Part shown: piece by piece, positions 31,101-42,442 of the stretch
Layout: the number at the start of each line of letters is the position of its first letter
Position numbering within the stretch: position 1 is the first letter of the stretch
NCBI GenBank assembly: GCA_025917655.1
Contig: CP084609.1
Location: 2,418,001 to 2,482,000 of the forward strand
Source: Chlorella sorokiniana
Taxonomy: Eukaryota; Chlorophyta; Trebouxiophyceae; Chlorellales; Chlorellaceae
Reading direction: 5' to 3'
Length of the DNA: 64,000 nucleotides
The notes under the pieces: generated by a model
Databases searched by the model: none
What the model was told of the DNA's origin: nothing
Seen by the model: the letters and a program-made list of their open reading frames with translations, nothing else
Position numbers and translations under genes: made by a program

Positions 31101-32422
31101 TCAGCCGATGGCGGACCGGCACTGCTGCCGCAGCTCCAGGAGTTGCATGGCAGGGTTGCCTTTGCAGCTGTAAGCCCACCAACCCACCGGTGATGTCGCC
31201 GCAGTAGCGGGTGAAGAGGTCGCTGCAGCCATGGGGAGAGGGCACAGGTGTGGGCATGGGGGCTTTCAAGCAGCTGTGAGGCAGGGACAGCAAGGGACCA
31301 GATGGCTGCTAGTCCCGCCTCATGCTAGGCGCAAGACGCAATGTGGCTAGGCTGCAAGAAGACTCACGCTAGGTTGGTTGTGCTGCCGTCTGGGAGCGGA
31401 ATTGGGGTGCTCTCCCAGATGCTCCTAAAGAAGTCCAGGCACTTCTCGCCCACACTCTGCATGAGCCAAGCACAGGCATAGGATGAGCAACAGCAGCTGG
31501 ATGAGCAACAGCAGCTGGCAGGTCGAGCTCATCGGCAGGTCGAGGGCGTTTCGCTCGCCACAGGGCTGTTCTAGAGGCAGGGGTGTCCGCTGTTGGCTGT
31601 GCTCCAAGGGAGCGCGGCCTGCACAGGCTGGCTGCCGGCTGAGAACTCACGGCGAGGACAGCTTTGCAGGAGTCTGGGCAGGCATTGGAAGCCGTGGCAC
31701 TCTCGGTGGAGCACTGGTTTGCGGCGGTCTGCACAGCAGCAGAACAGCGGCCAACGCTCAGCAAACTGCAGGAGGCCCGGTGGTCACACACGCTTCACCT
31801 CCCGCAAGCCTGCAAGCGCCTCACGCCTTGCTGGCTCACCTCGTCAACCTGAATGTTCTGACATTCCTCAAAGTTCGCTACGAACCAGGGGGCGAACAGA
31901 AGGCAAGAAGGACGTTGGAGGCAGATTGGCAGGGGCAATAGGAGCATAGGCGCTTGGCGATGATGAGCGGCAGTGGTGGCGCCGGCGGCCAAGGGACAAC
32001 TAGTCGTCCTGATGGGCCGCGAGGGCGTATGTTAAGTTGCTATGTTTCGTGTTGCGCCCTTCTCAAGAGAAAAAGGCAGCAAACACAAGCTTTCAGGGGT
32101 ATCGAAGGGGGCGCGAGAAAGGGCATATAGGCTTCCCCGTGTAGGTACAGGCGTAAGGCGCTTGTTTGCAGCAGATACGTCGCTGTGAGGCAAGCGCAAG
32201 GTCGCTAGCTCTCTCTACAACCCAACTCTACGGCATGCCGGAACTGGGTGGGCCGCGGAACTCACGATTGCTGATAATGTCCCCAAGGTTTCCTGGCAGG
32301 CCGGGGATGTCAGGAAGGCCGGGGATGTCAGATAGGCCGGGGATTTCAGGAAGGCCAGGAAACTGGGCCCGACAGGTCCCCAGAGCGAGCAGAAGGAGCA
32401 CAAGGGCTTGCACGGCGCGCAT
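28117..32422 (-). CDS. secreted Cys-rich protein 1 with IPGLP repeats
   Basis: Function not recognised. ATG 32422 opens a clear signal peptide (MRAVQALVLLLLALGTCRAQ), followed by short repeats of the type IPGLPD/IPGLSD. Later exons are Cys-rich and N-glycosylation-rich: CSTESATASNACPDSCKAVL (about 31660-31710), GEKCLDFFRSIWESTP (about 31410-31450), CSDLFTRYCGDITGG (about 31190-31230), CQDLNDTACCSRATGNFTW (about 30300-30350), VVRGVRVVAPDGECVDSEGF (about 29990-30050), EDFNDLQFNTTELVAAGIPG (about 29570-29620), DFDLFGDDSVDGEMVNNGTL (about 29050-29100) and ELALCGFEVCAKPLDG (about 28160-28210). The end is either the stop at 28117, reached if a five-C run is read as six, or 28002 in the undisturbed frame. 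It is probably a cell-wall or periplasmic protein. It is related to the next gene upstream through the CPDxCxxxLAV motif. Exon limits are approximate. Confidence 0.68.
29109..29126. repeat. G18 run (poly-C in sense) within an intron
   Basis: Eighteen consecutive G on the plus strand lie in an intron of the Cys-rich gene, which reads this as poly-C near the 3' splice site. It is followed by further G-rich and GT-rich sequence. Confidence 0.85.
32280..32370 (-). repeat. coding minisatellite for IPGLP-type repeats
   Basis: A 15-base unit close to ggccggggatgtcag(ga)a is repeated about four times on the plus strand. Read on the minus strand it encodes successive PGLPEI / PGLSDI / PGLPDI / PGLPGN units just after the signal peptide of the secreted protein. 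Confidence 0.75.
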
Positions 32423-32771
32423 GGTTGTGTATGTGCGTGTCAATAGGCACGGTAAAGTGAGTAGCGTACAGGAAGGGGAGCCCCTTCATGCTCGATTGCG
32501 GTCCTCATGCTGGGCGTGAAGTGCTGGAGTTGCAGGTGCCCTGCAGGTTCTGTATCCTCGCAAACGGTGTTTTCAGGGCCGGCACCGATTACATTCCTCT
32601 TAAATCCTTTGTGTCGTGCAATTAAGATAGGTGCCTGGCGGATCAAAGGGACAAGGCGGTGCAGCTCTCCCTGGCACAGCAGCAGCCAGTCAAGCCGTTG
32701 TATCGCCCAATGGGCCCTCGCAAACCAACACGAGACAAAACATATGTGTTCCGGGACAAGCAAGTACTGTT

Positions 32772-34273
32772 TCAGCAGTGCAGTGCCACCAGCAAGGTCG
32801 TTGCCGCTGCTGCCAGAACCTGCGAGGAGAGGCAGCACACGAGATCAACACAGGGGGCTGCAGTGCCCATGCAAGCACAAAAAGATGCATATGTGCAAGA
32901 ATAGTGGCCACTTTTGCATGTCTGGCCCGCCCACTCACCGCCGCAGTGCCGCAGCGCACGTGCGCCACCGCTGCCGATGGCGGCGGTGACAGCGCTCCGC
33001 CGCCCACCAAGCCAGCCCCATCGGAGCCTGCAGGGCTGGCAAGCAGCGGCAGCGCTTGCGGCGGAGTGCGTCGGCGCAAGGCGACCCTGTTTCGCTCCGA
33101 AAGCAGCCCCGCCCCGCCAGGAGCGCACGGATGCAGGTGCGGGCGCAGCCGCGCAGTGGACTAGTCAGTGGACTAGTCGCGCAGTACTGCTGCTGTGCTG
33201 GGGCGCCCTGCCTGCCAGCTCACCTTCGCCTTGCTCGGCGCCCTGCTGCTGCCCCTCTGCCGCTGGCTGGCCTCCTTCTGGCAGTGTGAAGTTGGCTTCG
33301 CAGTAGGCATTCACCCAGAGCAGGCCGCCTGTCACGTTGACGCCACCCACAGCAGGAGGCAGCAGTGCCGACACCGCCGCCGCGCATTCTGCGGGCATGC
33401 CCTGCAGCAGGGTGCAACCAGCAGGGGGCGGTGGTTGGGGCGGGAGGCGCCCGCCTATGCTGCTGGATTGCCAGGCTGGCTGGGCGGCGCCGAGATGGGC
33501 AGAGACGTTGTGAAGAGCACGCCAGGCAGGAGGCAGGACACACAAGAGCAGCTGGCCGCATGCATGCAAGGGCGTGTGCAGCAGCGCACCGCAAGGAGTT
33601 CTGTGCAGCCGTCTGGGCAGCTGTCGGCGGTGCCCATGGCCTGCGCCCCCTCTGCACACGCTGCCATGGTGTCCTGCGAAAGTTGCGACCAGGGTGCTGG
33701 TGAGGGGCTGTTGTCCGTCACAAGCCGCGTGCAGGCTTTGCAGGCCCGGGCCCGCTTGCAGCTTGGCACAGCGGGATTCCCGCCTGGCTGAGGAAGCATG
33801 ATCCAAGCTTGCTGCATGCATGCGCTCACATTGTTGGCTGCCAAGTACTCCGCGCACAGTGCCCTTGCCGCCAGCACCCGACCTGCGCCAAGAGCAGTGT
33901 GGCGGTTGGCGGCTGCGCGTTGCTGCTGCCGCCAGACCACTCCAGCCGCCTCGGCGGCGGCTAATCAATGCATTGCCCGAACATTTGTTTTGGGCACTCG
34001 CATCCTCGACGAGCACTGTGAATTGGCTGCCAAGGGGTTTAGTTGGAACCCACCGTCACCGATCGAGAGATTCAGGGCAGAAAGGACAGCGCCATCGAGC
34101 CCAGCATAATCTTCATTGGTTGCATTTCCGTGGATCCCCGCGTCTGCTTGCCCAGCGACTCTTTGGAGAAGCAGGAAGGTGAGGCTTGCAGCGAAAGCAG
34201 CCGCTCGGCGGTGGTGCATGTTGGCAAATCGGTGCAACATACTTTGTTGAGTGCGGCCGCATGCGAAACACAT
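32772..34273 (-). CDS. secreted Cys-rich protein 2 with predicted GPI-type tail
   Basis: Function not recognised. In-frame ATGs lie at 34273 and 34219. The second gives a compact signal peptide, HHRRAAAFAASLTFLLLQR then VAGQ, and is my preferred start. Exon 1 has N-glycosylation sites (GNATNED, ALNLSIG). Later exons are Cys-rich: RALCAEYLAANNVSACMQQA (about 33820-33880), CKRARACKACTRLV, DSCPDGCTELLAV (about 33590-33630), then GMPAECAAAVSALLPPAVGG and WVNAYCEANFTLPEGGQ (about 33270-33330). Splicing GAA-G at about 33224 to the acceptor near 33030, and then to 32819, yields a Ser/Pro/Gly spacer (GSDGAGLVGGGALSPPPSAA) and a terminal hydrophobic run, AAVLAAAATTLLVALHC-stop at 32772, with phases agreeing at each join. 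That tail is typical of GPI anchoring. It is a paralogue of the neighbour downstream. Confidence 0.68.
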
Positions 34274-34392
34274 GCGGCGTCAGTTTGATTTCAGGTGATG
34301 CAGCTATCGTACTGCCGTAGCTGCCACTGCCTGCACGAAAAACTGCCCAGAAACACAGACCAAAACAACTGTTACGTTGCATTGCATGGAAA

Positions 34393-34397
34393 TTACA
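34393..34397 (-). promoter_or_regulatory. poly(A) signal of the histone deacetylase gene
   Basis: TTACA on the plus strand is TGTAA in the sense of the minus-strand deacetylase gene, 84 bases after its stop codon. Confidence 0.5.
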
Positions 34398-34480
34398 CAG
34401 CCTTAAAGAAGTAGCATGACTGTGGGCATGCCAGATATCCCGTTGCCGCGTGAATACAGTGAGAGCAGGTGAGCTGCCGC

Positions 34481-37400
34481 TCAGCTGTCCACCTGCATGG
34501 CGTCGCCGCTAGCGGGCGGAGCGGTGGCGGCATCTGCGGCGGCAGGTGCCCCGCCCTCCGCCTTCACCTCCGCCGCTGGAGCTGCAACAGCCTCAGTGGG
34601 GGCAGGCGCCACAGGTGCTGCCGGCGCAGGTGCAGCCGCAGTCTGCTGTGCGGCGGGGGCCGCGGCGGCCGCTACCGGCGGGGCTGGCTCCGCGGCGGCG
34701 GCTGGCGCGGGGCGGCTGCCGCGGCAACGGGCGGCGCTGTCGCCGATGGCGCGGCAGCAGCCGGGGCGGGGACGGTGTTTGTGTTGAGGAAAGCTTCGTC
34801 GCTGCCCGGGCGGCTGCCGGCGTTGCGGCGGGCGCGGCTGCTGCTGCGGCAGGCGGGGCAGCGGTTGCGGGAGCCTGCAGGGGGCAGGCGGGGACCCGGC
34901 GGGGCCGAGTCAAACGCTTGCGCGCACAAGTCAGTACGCCGCCATTCAACGTACGGAAGCCAGGGATGCTAAAAGAGCAGGCTCTCAGGGCGCAGCCCGG
35001 GCCCCGCAAGCAGGGCCCGGGCCTTGCCGCTTGGTCGACACTCAGCAGGCACGCAGAGCGCGCAGTCAGTCCGCCCGTCGACACACGTGTCCTCACAGAG
35101 CCTCCCCACCCTCCCCACCCCCACGACAGCCATCAGCGGCATGTAAGGGCGGCAACAGGCAGCGCTGCAGGCGGCAGGCAGCAGGCGGCAGCGGGCAGGC
35201 AGGCAGCGGGCGCGGGAGATGAGCGCACGCACCGGCGCGGCGGGTTCCGAGCCGTGGCCTTGCTCGTTGCGGGCGGGCTTCACGTCGTCTCGCTCGTCAT
35301 CGCCGACCTGCAGACAGGAGATAGGAGGGGGCGGGGTGTGCGGGATGGGATGGAGCAGCGGGCTGGGAGTTGAGCTCACAGCCCATGGCGAACCATGAAC
35401 GCACGAGCGCAGGCAGGCGGCGGCAGTCGAATCGATGGAGCAGGCAGCTGGCCGCCCAGCGGCGCGTGCAGCACAGCAAGGACGACCACAGGGAGAGGCG
35501 CAGCGGGGGCGGCATGAGAGGGGCAGCAGCGCCGCACGTCGTCGTCGCGCGCCACGCGTCGGTCGTCGTGAGCGGCGCCGCCCCCGCGCGTCCATGTCCT
35601 CCTCAGGCAGCTCCTCCTGGGGGCGGGAGTCGGCAAAGCGTCGATGCAGTCCATGCAGAACCAAGAGGCCGCAAACAGGGGCAGAAGACGGCATGCCAGG
35701 CTTAGGCCGCCAGGCAGATCGAAGCCAGAGCAGGCTCACAGCGCTCACAGCAGACCTGCGGCACGAGCACGCCCATGCATCCATGAAACACCCTCACCCA
35801 CGCCACACCTCGCCGCGAACAACGAAACCACAAGCAACCCAGCGAGCAGCCCCCTGGCCCGCGCCCCCACCTGCTCCACTTTGGGCGGCACTGCGGCGGT
35901 GAGCTGCACCGAGGGCGCGGGGGCATGGCCGCCAGGTTCTCCAGCACCTGGGTGCGGATGCGCTCCAGCGACTCCCGCGTGTTGGCGTTCTTCATGTTGG
36001 ACACTGCAGCGGGGGCGGTTGTGTGTGTGTGTGGTGGGGGAGGGGGCGGCGTGTGGTTTGGGGTGGGGTGGGGGTGGGGTGTGAGAGGCAAGTGGGGTGG
36101 GGTGGGAGGCTGGCAAGGCAGGCGGTGGCGCGTGCACGTCGACCACCAACACACAGCCCGTCGTGGCGGCTGGCGCGCACCCGCGATGCGCAGCTTGTGG
36201 GTGTCCATGAAGTAGTCGTAATCGCGGAAGCCGCCCTCTGGGATGCTGCACGGCACAGGCAGGAGGGGGTGCGCGGTACAGAGCGGTACGGAGCACCTCG
36301 GAGCGAGTGAGGAGCTGAGGGGCAGCATGGCCAGCCAGCGCCGGCACACCAACCGACCACACCGGGACAGGGAGGCAGCAGCCCCACGCTGCCGCTCAGC
36401 CCGCGAGCGGCGGGCAGGCTCAAGGCGGGGCCCCTTGCGCAGCCAGCCAGCAGGAATGAGCGGCAGGCGAGAGGGCGCAGCACCACACGCGGGGGAGGCG
36501 CTGCGGGGCTCACTCGTCCGGAAGGTCCAGCCCCAGCATGCGCCCGGTCTCATAGCACCAGCAGCGCGACACGTTGCGCATCGTGTAGCCGCCGCCGCCC
36601 AGCAGCAGCATGGGCACGTTGAAGCGCGCCAGGAACTCGATGCAAGCAGAGTGGCCCTGCACAGGGTATGGACGTGGAGACCGGTGGGGCGGCATGCACC
36701 GTCACTGAGCTGTATGGCGGCCGGCGAGCTAGGTTGGGACAATGGACAAACGCGGCGGGCGCAGCTGCCTGCACTCCGTACATGCCCCCGGACTGCCAAG
36801 CCTCACGCCACAGTCGTGCCCCTCCCCCCCAACAACCACTGTTCCGCCAGCGCCACAACCTCGCGCACATGGAGGCACCCAGTGCAGCATTGGCCACCAC
36901 CACCACACCCCGGGAAGCCCACCCACCTGGATGGACAGGTTGAAGCAGCCCAGCTTGTCGCCCGACAGCGAGTCGGCGCCGCAGCACATGACAATGGCGC
37001 CCGGCTGGTACAGCTCCATCACCTGAGCGGTACAAGGGGAGCGGACAAGGCAGCGGTACAGCGGTGCATAGGGTGTGCAACCCAGCACAAGCAGTAGTGC
37101 AGGGCACCGAACAGATCCAGCCTCCAACACAAACTGAGAGGGGTTGACAAGGCGCGTCGCTGGAGCGGCGGCAGGAGCGGCGGTGTACAGCACGGGAAAG
37201 CGATACGGTACCGCCCCCGTACCTTCTGCATCACCGGCTCGTACACGTACTTGTAGCTCTCGTCGTCCATGCCCTCCTGCAGCGGCACGTTCACGCTGTA
37301 CAGCTTGCCGCCCTCGTGCCCGTGTCGCCTGCGAGAGGCAGGGAGCAGGGTTTGTCGGAGAGTGCATGCAGACGCGTTTGCAGGCAAAGGGTGGGGAGGA

Positions 37401-39526
37401 GGGGGCACTTGCAGGTGCAGTGGAGAAGAGTTGCCGGGCATGGCAACACGCGGGTGCAGGACCACCTGACGCCATCAAACCGATGTCCCCAAGGCAAGGG
37501 TGCCCCCCCCCCCCCCCCCACCCCACGCACCCACAAAAAAACAAGCGAGCGAGGCGCCGGCAGGCGTCTTCCCCCAGCCTCACCCAGGGCCCCTGTTCCC
37601 GGGAAGAAGTCGCCGTACTTGTGGAAGGACACGGTCATGACCCGGTTGGTGGTGTAGAATGCCTCCTCCACGCCGTCGCCGTGGTGGATGTCGATGTCGA
37701 CGTACAGCACGCTGCGGTGTGTGTGTGTGTGGGGGGTGCGTGTGTATGTTTGTGTATGTGGGTGTGTGGCTGGGGGTGGCAGGTCGGAGGGGGGTGCATG
37801 TTGGGGGGATGTGTGTGCATGGGTGTGGCGGGGATGATAGGGATGATAGGCTGGGGGCAGGACGCCCCACAGAAGGTGTGTGGGTGCAACGGCAGAGTCA
37901 GAACGCGGGTGCGGATGTGGGAGAGTGAGGTTCAGGGGGCAGAGGGTAGAAGTGGGATGGGGTGGCGTCACAAGCGTAGCTCCCGGCGCCCGCCCGCTCC
38001 TTTCTTACCGGTGGTGCACCTTGAGCAGCTCCAGGATGGCCAGCACGATGTCGTTGATGTAGCAGAAACCTGCGGTACAACAATCGGATTGGTGAACAGG
38101 GAGGGCATTGAACAGCCAAGCGGCAAGGAGGCAAGGCCGGCACCGCTGCTCACACACCCTGCGGCCATCCCCAGTGACGTGCCGGCCCGCAGCCCCCACA
38201 CCCCTGCCACCACCCTGAACAATCCCATCTTGCCCGTCTCTGCAAACCCCGGCAGCACCGCCAGCCCGGTGCAAGCGCACCCGAGGCCTCGCCCTTCTTG
38301 GCGTGGTGCATGCCGCCGCTCCAGTTCATGACGATGTCGGCGTCTCCCTCGTTAATCAGGGAGGCGCCGTCCACCGACCCACCGGTGTAAATCTGGAGCA
38401 GGAGAGAGGCAGGGCAGCAAAGGTGCTCAGGCCGGGAAAACAAAGGACCATTGTTGCTCCCCTCGTTGGGGGTGCTGGAAGCTCGTGCCCAAAAGCAGCA
38501 GGCGTAGGAAGGGCGTCCAGCCTGGGCAGTGGGCGAGCGGCGCCGCGCTGCGGACGCCGATGCAGCCCAGCAACGCAGAGACGCGGCACTGCTGAAGAAT
38601 ACGGTACACCCAAGCGGTACGGCGACGGCAACCCACCTGGAAGTACTCCATCATGCCGTCGAAGACGGGGCAGTCGGCCTCGCCCACTGGGCCTAGGTTG
38701 AAGCGCCGCATCTGTCGGCAAAGGTGGGAGAGGACAAGGAACGGGAAATCAGACGAGCAGCAGGTTGGGAGGGAGGGTTGGCGTTGGGGTGCGGGAGAGA
38801 CGTGGCCGCGTGTCCACCTCAACGCCCTAAGCCCGCCAACTTTGTGACCCAGCCCGCCCCCGCCGCCACCACAGCACCCGACGCTGGCAGCGGACACACA
38901 GGTGCGCCCTGTCGCACGCTTCCGCGACAGCAGAGCCCTGCAGCCGCCGCACCTGCATCATGAACTCCTCCTGGTTCTCCGGGGTCACGCTGGTGAGGAA
39001 GTCGACGTAGTCTGCGGGGCAGAAGCGCGCAGTAGCCGCAGGGCGGCGGCGGGCGGATAAGGTTCGGGAGCGTGTGTGTGGGTAGGGGGAGGGGAAGCGT
39101 GGCGGTTGCCGGCCCTACTGCCGGCCAGCTGCACCCGGCCCTGTGCCACCCATGGCTGTGCCCCGGCTCTGCTCTGCCGGCAACAACAAGCGATGGATGC
39201 TGCAGGCGCGACACGGCGCTGTCCCGAGAAGGCGGCGGGCATGCCCCGAGCGCAGCAGGCCCCCGCGCGGCGCTTGCGACCCCGCCAGCCCCCAAGACCC
39301 CACCCACCATCGGCGTGGAAGTGCATGATTTCGTCGCGGGTGCGGGCCGCGGGCGCAGCACGTGCATGCGGTCGTGCAGCCCGTACCCCTGCACAAGGTT
39401 GGTGGTCAGGCGGTGGCGGTGCGGCCGCATCGGGTTGCCGCCGCCATAGTTGTAGTTGCACTGCTCCTCGTCGAAAAAGTAGGCCACGTTGCGCTGCAGC
39501 TTCTTCACCGGGCCGTCGCTGGCCAT
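34481..39526 (-). CDS. class I histone deacetylase (RPD3/HDA1 type)
   Basis: Zn-dependent deacetylase of histone Lys residues, the catalytic subunit of nuclear co-repressor complexes. ATG 39526 begins [20 protein letters not shown], then [16 protein letters not shown]. Exons in order give [34 protein letters not shown], the active-site His pair in [17 protein letters not shown] (about 38290-38330), [20 protein letters not shown], the Zn ligands in [19 protein letters not shown] (about 37650-37710), [35 protein letters not shown], the third Zn ligand in [18 protein letters not shown] (about 36950-37000), the catalytic Tyr in [17 protein letters not shown], then [19 protein letters not shown]. 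All catalytic residues are present. The frame breaks at a five-G run at 35919-35923 (six needed to reach [16 protein letters not shown]). The tail (34481-35640) is acidic, then very long and Ala/Pro-rich, ending SGDAMQVDS; it is longer and less charged than in plant HDA19/HDA6. Confidence 0.95.
37503..37519. repeat. C17 run in a deacetylase intron
   Basis: Seventeen C are seen on the plus strand, which is poly-G in the sense of the deacetylase gene. The run sits in the intron between the exon with FFPGTGAL and that with [14 protein letters not shown] tracts follow in the neighbouring intron (37710-37820). Confidence 0.85.
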
Positions 39527-40392
39527 GGCGCGGGGCGCCTGCGCGGCGGGCGGCGGCGGCGGCGCTGTCAACACTGGTGGGGGAGGGTGGGTGCGGCGGG
39601 GCGGCGGCAGCGGGATCGCACGGCATGCTCTCCAGCGATGTGGAGGTGGATGGTGGTCGTTTTGGCCAGACTCCTCGCCCCTGCCGCGCCTGCCCCCACC
39701 GGACACCAATGCCCCATCAGGGCGCCGACAGCAAACTTCATGCGCAACGCATCACCTGTGGCGACACCTCCAGGTAAAGGTAGGTGCTCCAACAGAGGGA
39801 CAGCCCTGATCGAGATGGCTTTGGCTGGCAGGGCACCTTTCTGCTCGTCAGACCCGTGTTGGGTGTTTGGATGCAGTATGGACCAGACGGTACGCTTGAC
39901 GACAGCGAAGGAACAACCCTCCAGCGCGCCACGCTCAGCACAGCAGACCCAGCAGAGGAATCGGCCAGGGACGATGGTTACCAGTCTGTGGGACGGGAGG
40001 CCTCTGCCATGCTTTTCACGATGGCATGTTGCGTGAACCGCCTTGGCCATGGTGGTTGTGCTCGCCAGAAGACAGCACCGCTGCCGCTGCCCAGGTGCAG
40101 GAAGATGGGAGGTGCTCCCCCAGCTTGACATGCATTCTATAAATCAGATAAACATGCAAAATATGCAGCTTCCTGACATGACGAAACACTAGCGGATCCC
40201 AGCACCTTCGGCGCAAGCGGTCTCTAGGGGTTTCTCGCTGCCAGCACCGCCACCGCCCGCCTGCTGGGAACGCAGTTCATCGTTCCCAGGGTCGCTTACA
40301 GGGTGGCTGCTCTCATCCGCTGTGGTGGACTACCACAGTACCACAGGATGTACCTACAACAACGATCTGAATTACAACTTTCACATGTGCTC
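39527..40392. other. upstream region of the deacetylase gene; no gene seen
   Basis: This stretch lies between the deacetylase start and the 3' end of the D27-like gene; both run leftward. Open frames here show no family motif. TTACA elements (TGTAA in sense) at 40372-40376 and 40296-40300 are candidate poly(A) signals for the D27-like gene. The remainder presumably carries the deacetylase promoter. Confidence 0.45.
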
Positions 40393-42253
40393 TCAAGGTT
40401 GGTTCAGCTTGATCTTGTGACACCGCGCCGCGTCGCCGTCGGCGGCCCCCGCCGCAGCTGCCCGCTGCGCGGTGGGGCATTGCTGGAAGCAGGGCGTGGC
40501 AAACGCGGCATCCTGCGCCTCCGGCGGCGGCGTCTTGCCGAAGCTGCGCCGGGAGCACAAGAAAACTGTCAGCTTCTCCCTCCATCAACCCAGCACCGGC
40601 AACCGCTCACTGACTCCTCGCCTTCTGCAGGCCCCACGGTGCACCCCCCAGCTGGCCAGTGCCAGCTCCCACAGCCAGCCGAGCCAGAATCCGCACCCAG
40701 AAGCCCAGGCCTGGGTTTCTGCCCTAGGGCACCTGAACTGGCAGGAGAAGTCGTCGTAGTTGGGCTTCATCTCCAGGGGCAGCCCCATGTCGCGGGCAAA
40801 GAACTCCTGGGTGGGCACCTGCGGGCGGCGGCCAGGGTGGATTGCGACGGCGGATGGGGGTTGGCAGGGCGTGCTGTGCAAGAACAGGGTTGAGCCCGCG
40901 GCAAGGTTATGTTGGGGGAACGTGTTGAAGAGGCCGGGGGCGCGCAGGCGTGCGCGCCCGGCACCAAAGCGCAAGATGGCGACGCAAGCGTACACGCAGG
41001 ACGGATGGAGCGCTGATGCCTGGAATGCTGCTCCGAGCCCCTCAGCCGCCCACCTTGCAGGAATTGATGCAGATTGAGGCGCAGCCGGCTTCCTCCAGGT
41101 ATCGGCAGCTGCGTGGCAGGCGTTTAAAAGCGGTACCGCCATGCATGACCGCGCACAGCACTTGTGGCGGCCTACCCCGGATTCAACAAAACATTGAAAA
41201 CAACGCGGCAGGTGCCGGGTGGCCATCACACCTGCCACCGAGCCAGTCAGAATCTGCATACCCAAAACGCAGTCTCACCGCTTGACCAGGACGCCATGCG
41301 CCCGCCCCAGTCGGCCGCCGTCCACCTCCACGTCGTTCAGCTCGCACTCGCCCATCAGCCACTGGCAGGTCAGCCAGGTGGCCCACGCATTGAGCTGTTG
41401 GGGGGTGGAAAAGGGGGGTGGGCGGGTGGGTGGGTGCGGTGTGAGGGGGGTGTAGATGGGTGGGAGTGTGAAGGCGAGGCGCACGCATCGTTGAGCCGCA
41501 GCAGTACGACGGCAGAAACAGTTTCGCTGGTTGCTGTAGCACCCGCCAGCCTGCCCCTCCTTCTGCCCAAGGCAGCAACCCCAGAACCCAGCCCCTCCAC
41601 CTGGCAAGACAGCTCGGGCATCGGCCGGGAGAAGAGGAGCGCAAAGGCGGGGGCAGCCAGGGGGAAGAGCGAGCGCAGGATGCGGCGAGTGGCCTCTTGG
41701 GTGCCTCGCGGCGACGCATGCATCGAGTTCAGGCGACGGGTAAGGTCGATGATTGCAGGGTACCTGCGGCAACCACACTCAATCCCAGTTAAACCAGAAA
41801 TAGGTGCACGCGGCAAATGCATCTGCACTGCGGTGGCTGGGAGCGAGCAGGGCGCGGTCGCAGGGGATTGAGCAGTGCAGCAGAGCCGCACCCGTCCAGC
41901 TGCGAGTCGCTGCCAATGGCCTGCACCATGCGCCGCCGGAACAGCCCATAAACGACCCTGTTCAGCGGCTGCGCATCTATTGTGGAGTACTCCGGGGCCG
42001 GCGTGGCGGGCCCTGCTGCCACCAGGCCCTCTCTGGAAGGCTGCCTGCCTGTGGCAGCGGCGCCGCCCGCTGCCGTCGCAGTCACGAGCATACTGCACTG
42101 TCTGTGTCGTGTACTACGGTGCTCTGACTGACTGCTTATATTTGAATGCGTCGGATAAAAGCAACGACGTGGGATGAGGGCGCCTGGGCTGCCACAGGAA
42201 CGGGAGCTCGACACAGCCCCACTGGGGCTCAATGCTGTGTCCATCCCGGGCAT
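40393..42253 (-). CDS. D27-like beta-carotene isomerase family protein (DUF4033)
   Basis: The family's founding member, DWARF27, is a plastid iron-containing isomerase that interconverts all-trans- and 9-cis-beta-carotene; in land plants this starts strigolactone synthesis. ATG 42253 gives a transit-like leader (SPSGAVSSSRSCGSPGALIP); a second in-frame ATG lies near 42092 (MLVTATAAGG). Then come PLNRVVYGLFRRRMVQAIGS, an intron, YPAIIDLTRRLNSMHAS, ATRRILRSLFPLAAPAFALL, ATWLTCQWLMGECELNDVEV, GVLVKR joined to CRYLEEAGCASICINSCK (about 41053-41108), VPTQEFFARDMGLPLEMKPN, YDDFSCQ, and the last exon GKTPPPEAQDAAFATPCFQQ, with the stop at 40393. The Cys-rich CRYLEExxCxxxCxNxCKxPTQ block and the DxxC...GxxPPP...PC block are diagnostic for the family. 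Substrate and product in the alga are inferred from the family only. Confidence 0.93.
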
Positions 42254-42442
42254 TGTGATTCAACCTCAACTGTGTCTTATCGCGAAAGGAGTGTTGAGCA
42301 GGCCACATTTAGCGTCGGTCCCTGCCCCGCTGGTGCCAGCAGTGAGTAATCGAGCCTCCTGTTTGGCCGCTCATTGCCCTGCCCACCATATTCATTTCAT
42401 CGACCAATCATTCACGAGCTAGAAGCAAGGCGGCGGGGGCCG
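42254..42442. promoter_or_regulatory. short divergent promoter with a CCAAT box
   Basis: There are 189 bases between the D27-like start (42253, minus) and the ATG of the next gene (42443, plus). CCAAT lies at 42404-42408, 35 bases before the plus-strand ATG. If the D27-like protein starts at the inner ATG near 42092, the interval is about 350 bases. Confidence 0.5.

Noticed and set aside
37144-38331. Plus-strand open frame of 395 codons
   Set aside because: Antisense to deacetylase exons and GT-rich introns; no domain.
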